DNA from: an uncultured Muribaculaceae bacterium
GTDB lineage: Bacteria > Bacteroidota > Bacteroidia > Bacteroidales > Muribaculaceae
Direction of reading: 5' to 3'
Assembly (NCBI GenBank): GCA_958439725.1
Contig: CAUBWJ010000067.1
Coordinates: 1 to 6,286 of the forward strand
Length of the DNA stretch: 6,286 nt
The translations under genes were made by a program, and so were the position numbers. The notes below the pieces were generated by a model. That model ran no database searches. It worked only from the letters and a program-made list of their open reading frames with translations, and had not been told where the DNA came from. Positions 1-6,126 of this stretch are shown in pieces (the first letter of the stretch is position 1; the number at the start of each line of letters is the position of its first letter).

Positions 1-603
1 ATTTACGGAGCAAATCTTTCGGGACATCGCCCTGGGGTTTTTTATCATACAATAGGTAACAATGGTGCAACTTTCGATACCTATAACCGCATCGGAACCG
101 TTGGAGAAGGGCTTAAGCCGTTGGCACCAGACCTCGTAATTATATCATTAGGGACCAATGAAGCTTTTGGCAGAATCGATTCTCTTGCTTTCACAACTTC
201 AATCGATAAGCTGCTTACTAATATTCGCGAATCAAATCCGAACGTTCAGTTCCTTCTTGTGACTCCCATGGAATGCCAGAGAGCCAATTACAAGAGTGTG
301 ACTAAACGTGTTCCAAGCAAAAGACGTAAAGGGAAAAGAAGAACACGTACTGTAACTTCCCGAGTGAAGAACTACGGTATCAATCATAATATTCTTCCCT
401 TGAGAAATGCCATAATTGAATATGGAAAAACAAGAGGAATACCGGTTTACGACTGGTATGAGGTAAGCGGCGGAGATAATTCTTCAGGCAAATGGCTTTC
501 AGATGATCTTTATGGCAAGGATCGCGTGCATCTTACAAGAAAGGGTTATCGACTTCAGGGAGAGTTGCTTTACAAGGCTTTAAGAGAGGCATTAGGATAT
601 TGA
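1..603 (+). CDS. SGNH/GDSL-type esterase or acyltransferase, C-terminal part (5' end outside window)
   Basis: The frame is open from base 1 to a TGA at 601-603, giving 200 residues of a protein that begins upstream; a TTG at 121 opens the frame but is not the real start, because conserved sequence precedes it. Fragment residues 19-22 (GNNG) fit SGNH block II (oxyanion Gly), 51-54 (GTNE) fit block III (oxyanion Asn), and 174-177 (DRVH) fit block V with the catalytic Asp and His. The block I nucleophilic Ser must lie upstream. The family hydrolyses or transfers acyl groups, often acetyl on sugars. An MBOAT gene follows after 24 bp on the same strand, so the two are probably co-transcribed; by analogy with PatA/PatB-type pairs, this protein may act on an acyl group or glycan outside the cytoplasmic membrane. 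That role and location are inference, since any signal peptide is out of view. Odd feature: residues 102-121 are strongly basic (11 of 20 Lys or Arg). The family call is firm; the substrate is unknown. Confidence 0.5.
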   Translation: MYGANLSGHRPGVFYHTIGNNGATFDTYNRIGTVGEGLKPLAPDLVIISLGTNEAFGRIDSLAFTTSIDKLLTNIRESNPNVQFLLVTPMECQRANYKSVTKRVPSKRRKGKRRTRTVTSRVKNYGINHNILPLRNAIIEYGKTRGIPVYDWYEVSGGDNSSGKWLSDDLYGKDRVHLTRKGYRLQGELLYKALREALGY

Positions 604-627
604 CGGATTAATTAAAAATCTGGCTAA

Positions 628-2106
628 ATGTTTGATTCGGAAAAACTCGTAAAATTACTGTCCTATGATGAGTTCAACCCGCTGCTTTTCAATACAGGGT
701 TGTTTCTTATTCTTTTTGTAGTTTTCATAGGTGTAGTTTCGATGCTTAGGAAGCATCGGATCCTTAAACTTGTAAGCATAATATTATTCTCATTATATTT
801 TTATTATAAATCATCTGCAGAATACTGTTTTATTCTTCTGGGTGTATGTGTAAGCGATTTCGTGCTTGGTATGCTGATGTCGAAGAGTAGACATATCTGG
901 CAGAAGAAGGTAATTGTTGCTGTAAATGTTATAATGAATGTTGGAATGCTGTTTTACTTCAAGTATTTCAATCTTCTTTATGAAACTATAGCAAATTTTG
1001 CGGGGAAGCCGTTTGACCCACTCGATATCGTACTTCCTGCCGGAATATCTTTCTTTACCTTCCGCTCGATAAGTTACATTGTCGATATCTACATGGGAGA
1101 AATAAAGGCTTGCAGAGACTTTCTGGCTTATACGTTTTATCTTACTTTCTTCCCTCCGCTGCTTGCCGGGCCCGTGGTGAGAGCTAAAGATATGCTGCCG
1201 CAGGTTGAAAACAATCCTGAAGTTACCGCTCCTATGGTCAGTGAAGGTCTTTTTCTGATTATGTGTGGACTTATCAAGAAGGTGATAGTGGCCGATTATC
1301 TGAGCCAGAACTTTGTGGACCGGGTTTTCGATAACCCCGCATTATACTCAGGGTTTGAAAACCTCATGGGGGCGTATGGCTTTACCATTCAGCTGTATTG
1401 TGATTTTTCAGGCTACAGCGATATGGCGATAGGTCTTGCTCTGCTTATGGGGTACAGTTTCTTTGATAACTTCAAGGCACCATTCAAGGCTCAGAATCCC
1501 ACAGAGTTCTGGCATCGTTTGCATCTATCATTATCCAGCTGGCTTAGAGACTACGTTTACATTCCTCTTGGGGGAAACAGATGTTCTAAGATTAGAAAGA
1601 ATGCCAATCTGATGACAACAATGGTGGTGGGAGGATTATGGCATGGAGCTTCGTGGATGTATGTTGTGTGGGGAGCGCTGCACGGTTTCTTTCTTGTGGC
1701 TCATAAAATATTGTTTCCTTCAAGCAGAACGAAAGAGAAGAGTTGGCCTACTCCAAAATGGCGCGTGGCACTTAATATCTTCGTAACGTTTAATCTTGTA
1801 ACGTTCGCATTTATATTTTTCAGAGCAAGATCACTGGAGGATGTTGGTACGATGTTTTCACAGATCGGCACAAGTTTTCATGCTTCAGTAATTCCGCAGT
1901 TTCTTACAAGTTACGGTCTGATAGTGATACTGATGGGCTTGGCTATGATATTTCATTTTATTCCATCGGGCTGGACTTCACATGCTAAGAAAAAGTATGA
2001 AAACCTGCCACTTCTCCTACAGACCTTTGTATTGGTCGTAATTCTGTTTCTTGTAATCCAATTCAGGCAGAGCGATATAGTGCCGTTTGTATATCTTCAG
2101 TATTGA
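628..2106 (+). CDS. MBOAT family membrane-bound O-acyltransferase (AlgI/DltB/PatA-like)
   Basis: This 492-residue polytopic membrane protein has a length typical of AlgI/DltB-type MBOAT enzymes, which move acyl groups across the cytoplasmic membrane or onto an extracytoplasmic acceptor. Roughly ten to twelve hydrophobic segments are visible, for example near 21-40, 44-60, 65-85, 95-115, 132-150, 165-182, 206-225, 245-272, 328-357, 380-400, 425-446 and 460-478. Family landmarks are PAGISFFTFRSISYIVD (137-153), a CDFSGYSDMAIG block (258-269), FWHRLHLSLSSWLRDYVYIP (294-313), and the WHG motif (338-340) with H339 as the expected catalytic His. The C-terminus has the usual short aromatic end. The ATG at 628 follows the SGNH stop by 24 bp with an A-rich leader and no clear Shine-Dalgarno motif, so the two genes probably form an operon. 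The acceptor (peptidoglycan, capsule, LPS or another glycan) cannot be told from sequence; the absence of neighbouring dlt or alginate genes in view argues against using those names. Confidence 0.5.
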   Translation: MFDSEKLVKLLSYDEFNPLLFNTGLFLILFVVFIGVVSMLRKHRILKLVSIILFSLYFYYKSSAEYCFILLGVCVSDFVLGMLMSKSRHIWQKKVIVAVNVIMNVGMLFYFKYFNLLYETIANFAGKPFDPLDIVLPAGISFFTFRSISYIVDIYMGEIKACRDFLAYTFYLTFFPPLLAGPVVRAKDMLPQVENNPEVTAPMVSEGLFLIMCGLIKKVIVADYLSQNFVDRVFDNPALYSGFENLMGAYGFTIQLYCDFSGYSDMAIGLALLMGYSFFDNFKAPFKAQNPTEFWHRLHLSLSSWLRDYVYIPLGGNRCSKIRKNANLMTTMVVGGLWHGASWMYVVWGALHGFFLVAHKILFPSSRTKEKSWPTPKWRVALNIFVTFNLVTFAFIFFRARSLEDVGTMFSQIGTSFHASVIPQFLTSYGLIVILMGLAMIFHFIPSGWTSHAKKKYENLPLLLQTFVLVVILFLVIQFRQSDIVPFVYLQY

Positions 2107-2131
2107 AGAATATTCAAAGGCTAAAAAATTA

Positions 2132-2163
2132 GGGGTCGTGTCAAAGAGATTTGACACGACCCC
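2132..2163. terminator. Bidirectional intrinsic terminator between convergent genes
   Basis: GGGGTCGTGTCAAA (2132-2145) and its exact complement (2150-2163) form a 14-bp perfect stem around a 4-nt loop, GAGA on the plus strand (a GNRA-type tetraloop) and UCUC on the minus. An A-tract lies at 2123-2128 and a T-tract at 2168-2172, so a U-rich tail follows the stem whichever strand is transcribed. It sits 25 bp after the MBOAT stop and 29 bp beyond the pgk stop, so it can end both converging transcripts. Confidence 0.5.
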
Positions 2164-2192
2164 ATAATTTTTAGATAAGTTCAGTGGCGAAA

Positions 2193-3440
2193 TCAGCCTT
2201 TTATTGCAGCGATTCCGGGAAGTACTTTGCCTTCGATGGCTTCAAGAAGGGCACCACCACCAGTGGAAACGTATGAAACCTGGTCGGCAAGACCAAACTT
2301 GTTGACACAAGCTACTGAGTCACCACCGCCTACGAGAGAGAAAGCGCCATTATTTGTAGCCTCTACGATAGCATCAGCAATCGCGCGGGAGCCTCCGGTA
2401 AAGTTATCAAACTCGAATACACCTGCAGGGCCGTTCCAAAGGATTGTCTTTGCATTACGGATAACATCGGCGTAAGCCTTGCAAGATTCGGGACCGGCAT
2501 CAAGTCCTTCCCAACCCTCGGGAATATCCATTACGGAGCAAATCTGGGTATGGGCGTTGTTGTCAAACGCGTCCGCTGCCACGCAGTCAGTTCCAAGAAC
2601 GAGATTTACACCTTTTTTCTTGGCGAGATCCAGGATGTCGAGGGCAAGCTGGAGTTTGTCGGTCTCACAGATGGAGTTTCCAACATTTCCACCAAGAGCT
2701 TTAGCGAAAGTGTAAGTCATACCTCCGCAGAGAATAAGATTGTCAACCTTATCCATGAGGTTTTCTATAATGCCGATCTTGGTGGAAACTTTCGAGCCGC
2801 CCATTATTGCGGTGAAAGGACGCTTGATGTCAGAAAGAATGTTGTCAACGGCCTGAACTTCTTTTTCCATGAGGTAACCGAGCATCTTGTTTTCTTTATC
2901 GAAGTAATCTGCTATCACTGCGGTAGAAGCGTGCTTGCGATGAGCTGTACCGAAAGCATCGTTCACGTAAACATCGGCATAGCTTGCAAGAGTTTTTGCA
3001 AACTCCTTCTGACGGGCCTTCATTTCTTTCTTGGCCTCATCATATTTAGGATCATCCTTTTCGATACCTACAGGTTTGCCTTCCTCTTCAGGATGGAAAC
3101 GAAGGTTTTCAAGAAGAAGAACCTCTCCGGGTTTGAGGTTGGCAGCTGCCTCTGCGGCGTCAACACAATCAGGAACGAACTTCACGTCACGGCCTAAGGC
3201 TTTGGCAACAACATCTTTAATCTGGCCTAATGAATATTTGGGATTAACTTTTCCTTTGGGTTTTCCCATATGGCTCATGATAATGAGACTGCCTCCGTCA
3301 TTAAGAATTTTCTCCAGAGTGGGGAGGGCGCCGCGTATACGGGTATCGTCGGTAACATTACCATTCTCATCGAGGGGCACATTGAAATCAACACGGACAA
3401 TTGCCTTCTTTCCGGCAAAATTGTAATTGTCAATCGTCAT
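2193..3440 (-). CDS. pgk: Phosphoglycerate kinase
   Basis: Cytosolic glycolytic enzyme that transfers the acyl phosphate of 1,3-bisphosphoglycerate to ADP, giving ATP and 3-phosphoglycerate, and works in reverse in gluconeogenesis. The 415-residue product is full length for bacterial PGK. Visible landmarks in order: VRVDFNVPLD (15-24; D18 and N20 bind phosphoglycerate), R35 in the DDTRIR segment, SHMGKPKG (56-63), LLENLRFHPEEEG (109-121), NDAFGTAHRKHAS (160-172), GGSKVSTK (214-221; K216 near the nucleotide phosphates), WNGPAGVFE (335-343), GGGDS (371-375) and STGGGA (392-397). SHMGKPKG replaces the commoner SHLGRPKG, a conservative change. The ATG at 3440 gives the expected family N-terminus. 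It lies downstream of pyrF on the same strand after 162 bp that hold a promoter-like -7 motif, so it is probably transcribed at least partly on its own. Its 3' end meets the bidirectional terminator. Confidence 0.5.
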   Translation of the reverse strand: MTIDNYNFAGKKAIVRVDFNVPLDENGNVTDDTRIRGALPTLEKILNDGGSLIIMSHMGKPKGKVNPKYSLGQIKDVVAKALGRDVKFVPDCVDAAEAAANLKPGEVLLLENLRFHPEEEGKPVGIEKDDPKYDEAKKEMKARQKEFAKTLASYADVYVNDAFGTAHRKHASTAVIADYFDKENKMLGYLMEKEVQAVDNILSDIKRPFTAIMGGSKVSTKIGIIENLMDKVDNLILCGGMTYTFAKALGGNVGNSICETDKLQLALDILDLAKKKGVNLVLGTDCVAADAFDNNAHTQICSVMDIPEGWEGLDAGPESCKAYADVIRNAKTILWNGPAGVFEFDNFTGGSRAIADAIVEATNNGAFSLVGGGDSVACVNKFGLADQVSYVSTGGGALLEAIEGKVLPGIAAIKG

Positions 3441-3521
3441 CTTAGTAAGTTTTTAGAGGTTAAATATATCGGTTTTGAATTTTTGTTATGATAAATCAAT
3501 TGAAAGGGTTAAACCCAATAG

Positions 3522-3529
3522 CAAAAGTA
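3522..3529 (-). promoter_or_regulatory. Putative Bacteroides-type -7 promoter element for pgk
   Basis: Read on the minus strand the bases are TACTTTTG, an exact fit to the Bacteroidota -7 consensus TAnnTTTG. Transcription would start near 3515, giving a leader of about 75 nt before the pgk ATG. I see no clear -33 TTTG at the usual spacing upstream, so the call rests on the -7 box and its position between two same-strand genes. No strong terminator follows pyrF (only a 5-bp TGTCA/TGACA repeat at 3576-3580 and 3596-3600), so read-through from pyrF is also possible. Confidence 0.5.
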
Positions 3530-3602
3530 ACGAAATTTGTGGATAAGAGATTATAAACTCGGTTAAAATTTGCTATGTCAATCTTTTCTGGGACGTGACA
3601 GC

Positions 3603-4436
3603 TCATCTGGCAACACCGGCAGCCGTCAGGATGGAGGACATCTGCTCGGCAAGTTTTTTAGCCTCATATGCTGCTGCAGAAGCAAAATCTTCCCCGGAAG
3701 AAGCATAGATTATTCCTCGTGAAGAATTTACGAGAAGGCCACAGTCTTTCGTAAGGCCGTAACGGCAAACTTCTTCAAGGCTTCCACCTTGTGCGCCTAC
3801 TCCCGGCACAAGAAGGAAACTTTCAGGGGCGACCTTACGGATATCTTCAAACATTCGTCCCTGTGTTGCTCCGACCACATACATCATTTCATCAGGGCCG
3901 GCCCATTCGGAAGACTTTTTAATCACGGTTTCAAACAGGGGAGTATCGTTCTTATCTTCTATTAACTGAAAGTCATGAGAGCCTTTGTTAGAAGTGAGAG
4001 CGAGAAGAATCACCCATTTACCATCGTAGCCAAGAAACGGCGTGACACTGTCTTCACCCATATACGGTGCGACCGTTACAGCATCGACACACAGATGCTC
4101 GAAGAAACTCCGAGCATAAAGTTTTGATGTGTTGCCGATATCTCCTCGTTTAGCGTCAGCGATGATGAACTGATCCGGATAGTTCTCATGAAGATATTTT
4201 ACAGTCTTTTCGAGGGCGACCCATCCCTCGGCGCCGAAGCTTTCGTAAAACGCCAGATTAGGCTTATAGGCCACACAGTATTGAGCTGTCGCGTCAATTA
4301 TGGCCTTATTAAACGAGAATATCGGATCGGCTGACTCCGCAATGTGGCGGGGCATTTTTTTGATATCTGTATCAAGGCCAACACAGAGAAAAGATTTTTT
4401 TCTAAGAATATTGTCAATTAATTCTTTACGTGTCAT
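3603..4436 (-). CDS. pyrF: Orotidine 5'-phosphate decarboxylase (group 2)
   Basis: Cytosolic enzyme for the last step of de novo UMP synthesis: OMP to UMP plus CO2. The 277 residues match the longer group-2 bacterial form rather than the roughly 230-240 residue E. coli type. Landmarks: VGLDTD (19-24) at the first barrel strand, FNKAI (42-46), YKPN with K58 (57-60), the catalytic DAKRGDI motif (94-100) with D94, K96 and D99, VAPYMG (122-127), VGATQG (188-193), VPGVGAQGG (210-218) and VNSSRGIIYAS (236-246) for phosphate binding at the last barrel strands. The start at 4436 gives the expected N-terminus with the usual short helix before LCVGLD. The gene begins 36 bp after the prfA stop on the same strand, which suggests co-transcription; I recall prfA-pyrF adjacency in other Bacteroidales. 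All catalytic residues are present and there is no sign of decay. Confidence 0.5.
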   Translation of the reverse strand: MTRKELIDNILRKKSFLCVGLDTDIKKMPRHIAESADPIFSFNKAIIDATAQYCVAYKPNLAFYESFGAEGWVALEKTVKYLHENYPDQFIIADAKRGDIGNTSKLYARSFFEHLCVDAVTVAPYMGEDSVTPFLGYDGKWVILLALTSNKGSHDFQLIEDKNDTPLFETVIKKSSEWAGPDEMMYVVGATQGRMFEDIRKVAPESFLLVPGVGAQGGSLEEVCRYGLTKDCGLLVNSSRGIIYASSGEDFASAAAYEAKKLAEQMSSILTAAGVAR

Positions 4437-4472
4437 ATTATGAAATGTTTATAGTTTGCGTCGGTATGATGT

Positions 4473-5582
4473 CTAAATTTCTGCAGCCTTAAGTTTCTCG
4501 GCATTCTCAGCCACAATCAGGTGGTCTATGCAGTCCTGGATGTCACCATCGATAAATGCCTGGAGATTGTAGACTGTATAGTTGATGCGGTGGTCGGTAA
4601 TTCGTCCTTGCGGAAAGTTGTAAGTCCGGATTTTGGCCGAACGGTCGCCGGTCGAAACAAGGGTTTTACGTCTGGATGCGATATCATCAATATATTTCTG
4701 ATGTTCCTTGTCGTAAATAAATGTCCTGAGGCGGCTCAAAGCCCGTTCTTTATTCTTAGGTTGGTCGCGGGTTTCCGTACACTCTATGAGAATCTCTTCG
4801 GTTATACCGGTATTAGGATTTTTCCAGTTATATCGGAGGCGAACGCCAGATTCTACTTTGTTTACATTTTGTCCTCCGGCACCTCCGCTTCGGAAAGTGT
4901 CCCACTTGATTTCCCCCTCGTTAATCTCCACGTCGAAAGGCTCAGCTTCCGGGAGCACAGCGACGGTAGCGGCCGATGTATGGACGCGTCCTTGGGTTTC
5001 TGTAGCCGGAACACGCTGCACGCGATGAACTCCGCTTTCATATTTCAGAGTCCCATACACACTATCCCCGGAAACTGTCATTACAATCTCCTTGTAACCA
5101 CCGGCAGCTCCTTCGCTCGAAGATGTGACGGCAACTTTCCATCCTTTATTCTCACAATACTTGATGTACATTTTCGCGAGATCACCGGCAAAAAGAGCAG
5201 CCTCGTCACCTCCAGTTCCTCCGCGAATTTCAAGAATAGCATTTTTGCTGTCCTCAGGATCTGCGGGAATCAGAAGTAACTTGATTTCTGTCTCCAGTTC
5301 CGGCAATGAAGCTTGCGCGTCTGTTAGAGTTTCCTGAGCTATTTCCCGGAGGTCGGAATCATTCTCAACGGCAAGAATGTTACGGGCATCTTCAATGTCA
5401 TTGATAAGGGCACGATATCTGCGTGTAGCCTCCACAAGCTTACCAAGTTCCTTATATTCCTTGTTAAGTCTGACATATCGTTTGATATCGGCAATGACCT
5501 CGGGGTCAGTAATCAGGGTGCTAACTTCCTCATAGCGGCTTTCTATGCCGTCAAGGCGATTCAGAAGGGAGTTCTCAGACAT
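4473..5582 (-). CDS. prfA: Peptide chain release factor 1 (RF1)
   Basis: Cytosolic release factor that reads UAA and UAG in the ribosomal A site and triggers hydrolysis of peptidyl-tRNA. From the chosen start the protein has 369 residues, close to the usual length (about 360). It has the coiled N-terminal domain (about 1-100), then GGTGGDEAALFAGDL (121-135), the codon-recognition tripeptide PAT (192-194), which marks RF1 and not RF2 (SPF), and the catalytic GGQ (236-238) within RSGGAGGQNVNKVESG, whose Gln is the usual methylation target. The frame is open upstream to an ATG at 5642, which would add 20 residues. I prefer the ATG at 5580-5582: the encoded start MSENSLLNRLDGIESRYEE matches family N-termini, and the longer start lies inside the putative -7 promoter box. 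The gene's own stop is TAG, an RF1 codon. It is first in a prfA-pyrF pair and divergent from the small gene at 5741. Confidence 0.5.
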   Translation of the reverse strand: MSENSLLNRLDGIESRYEEVSTLITDPEVIADIKRYVRLNKEYKELGKLVEATRRYRALINDIEDARNILAVENDSDLREIAQETLTDAQASLPELETEIKLLLIPADPEDSKNAILEIRGGTGGDEAALFAGDLAKMYIKYCENKGWKVAVTSSSEGAAGGYKEIVMTVSGDSVYGTLKYESGVHRVQRVPATETQGRVHTSAATVAVLPEAEPFDVEINEGEIKWDTFRSGGAGGQNVNKVESGVRLRYNWKNPNTGITEEILIECTETRDQPKNKERALSRLRTFIYDKEHQKYIDDIASRRKTLVSTGDRSAKIRTYNFPQGRITDHRINYTVYNLQAFIDGDIQDCIDHLIVAENAEKLKAAEI

Positions 5583-5639
5583 AAAAGATGATAATTCTAT
5601 TAATCGGAAGAACAAGCAGATTGTGTTTTCCTCCAAATG

Positions 5640-5647
5640 CAAAGATA
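5640..5647 (-). promoter_or_regulatory. Putative Bacteroides-type -7 promoter element for prfA
   Basis: On the minus strand the bases are TATCTTTG, an exact match to TAnnTTTG, preceded by an A/T-rich run. Transcription would begin near 5633, leaving a leader of about 50 nt to the ATG at 5582. The -33 element is not clear; TTATTTCG at 5670-5663 is the best but poor candidate. The position excludes translation from the upstream in-frame ATG at 5642 if this promoter is the one used. Confidence 0.5.
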
Positions 5648-5740
5648 ATGAAAAAAATTTAACGAAATAATCATTGGCGAAGGAAACAATAAGTCGCCCG
5701 GCAGTGTATTAATAGAAGAAACCCATAAATTCAAATCAGT

Positions 5741-5956
5741 ATGAGAAATAGGCGTTGGTACAGATATATCTTTTTTGCATTGCTCTTGTTGATCGCGGCC
5801 CCTGCAGTCGAGTCTTGTGGATCGTTGCACAGCTATTGGGGTGTTGAAAACGATTATTATTCCGGCGATGATTATGGGCGCCCTCGTCCTCCAAAACATA
5901 AAAAATACAAGAAACATAAAAAACACAAGCACCATCATCACGATTGGGATGACTGA
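5741..5956 (+). CDS. Small predicted lipoprotein or secreted protein with Lys/His-rich tail
   Basis: I do not recognise a named family. The 71-residue product has a basic N-terminus (RNRRWYRY, 2-9), a hydrophobic core (10-23) and Cys26 in VESC (23-26), which reads as a relaxed lipobox of the kind Bacteroidota accept; a signal-peptidase-I secreted protein is the alternative. After Cys26 comes a Tyr/Asp/Gly-rich stretch (30-46), a Pro/Arg hinge RPRPP (47-51), then a tail at 52-67 made only of Lys (8), His (7) and one Tyr, ending in DWDD. His clusters like this can bind Ni, Zn or Cu, and a dense positive charge can bind anionic polymers; neither role is shown here. The ATG at 5741 is preceded by A-rich sequence without a Shine-Dalgarno motif. 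The gene is divergent from prfA and is followed directly by a strong hairpin, which supports it as a real transcription unit. Opposite-strand frames over it lack a signal sequence or other protein-like pattern and are less credible. Confidence 0.5.
   Translation: MRNRRWYRYIFFALLLLIAAPAVESCGSLHSYWGVENDYYSGDDYGRPRPPKHKKYKKHKKHKHHHHDWDD
5894..5929 (+). repeat. In-frame 18-bp tandem duplication in the Lys/His tail
   Basis: AAACATAAAAAATACAAG (5894-5911) is followed at once by AAACATAAAAAACACAAG (5912-5929), identical at 17 of 18 positions. The units fall exactly on codon boundaries and encode KHKKYK (residues 52-57) and KHKKHK (58-63). The single difference (T5906 against C5924) changes Tyr to His. 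The tail therefore grew by tandem duplication. Confidence 0.5.
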
Positions 5957-5960
5957 TGAT

Positions 5961-6011
5961 AATATATTGCCTTGCTCTCCGTCGGTTAAGATAAGAGCAA
6001 GGCAATATATT
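5961..6011 (+). terminator. Strong hairpin terminator after the small Lys/His-rich gene
   Basis: AATATATTGCCTTGCTCT (5961-5978) is the exact reverse complement of 5994-6011, an 18-bp stem with a 15-nt loop. Pairing can continue outward through weaker A-T and G-T pairs (5955-5960 with 6012-6017), nearly to the stop codon at 5954-5956. A T-rich stretch (6011-6020) follows on the plus strand, but not a pure T-run. It most likely ends the small gene's transcript and insulates it from the downstream promoter. Confidence 0.5.
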
Positions 6012-6041
6012 GTTATTTGTTGCTAAAAGAAACATGGTGCA

Positions 6042-6072
6042 TTGGGTTATTACCAATAAATGGCTAATTTTG
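6042..6072 (+). promoter_or_regulatory. Bacteroides-type promoter for the gene at 6127
   Basis: TTG at 6042-6044 (-33 element) and TAATTTTG at 6065-6072 (exact TAnnTTTG -7 element) are separated by 20 bp, within the normal Bacteroidota spacing. The start point would be near 6079, leaving a leader of about 48 nt. A short inverted repeat, ATTGG (6041-6045) and CCAAT (6053-6057), overlaps the -33 element and could be an operator or chance. The leader can also form a small hairpin, AGGGC/GCCCT at 6085-6089 and 6093-6097. Confidence 0.5.
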
Positions 6073-6126
6073 CAATATGTCGGAAGGGCTTTGCCCTATG
6101 GCTTAATACGGAAACAATAGGGACTT

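Noticed and set aside
121..603. SGNH gene starting at the TTG at 121
   Set aside because: The same frame is open to base 1 and encodes the conserved block II GNNG upstream of 121, so the gene simply begins outside the window.
2550..3197. Long open frame (215 codons) on the plus strand opposite pgk
   Set aside because: It lies wholly antisense to a complete, motif-rich pgk; the translation has no recognisable domain and its openness follows from codon use on the other strand.
3576..3600. Terminator after pyrF from the TGTCA/TGACA inverted repeat
   Set aside because: The stem is only 5 bp with a 15-nt loop and lies upstream of no T-run on the minus strand, too weak to call.
4521..5279. Long open frame (252 codons) on the plus strand opposite prfA
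   Set aside because: It is antisense to the conserved RF1 core including PAT and GGQ; the translation is not protein-like and it has no promoter or start context.
5894..5940. CRISPR-like or microsatellite array in the A-rich repeat
   Set aside because: There are only two adjacent 18-bp units, without spacers, and they align exactly with codons of the small gene; a coding tandem duplication explains them.
5600..6056. Overlapping minus-strand frames opposite the small Lys/His-rich gene
   Set aside because: They run through the hairpin and the prfA promoter region, show low-complexity runs that are the complement of the Lys/His codons, and have no independent support.
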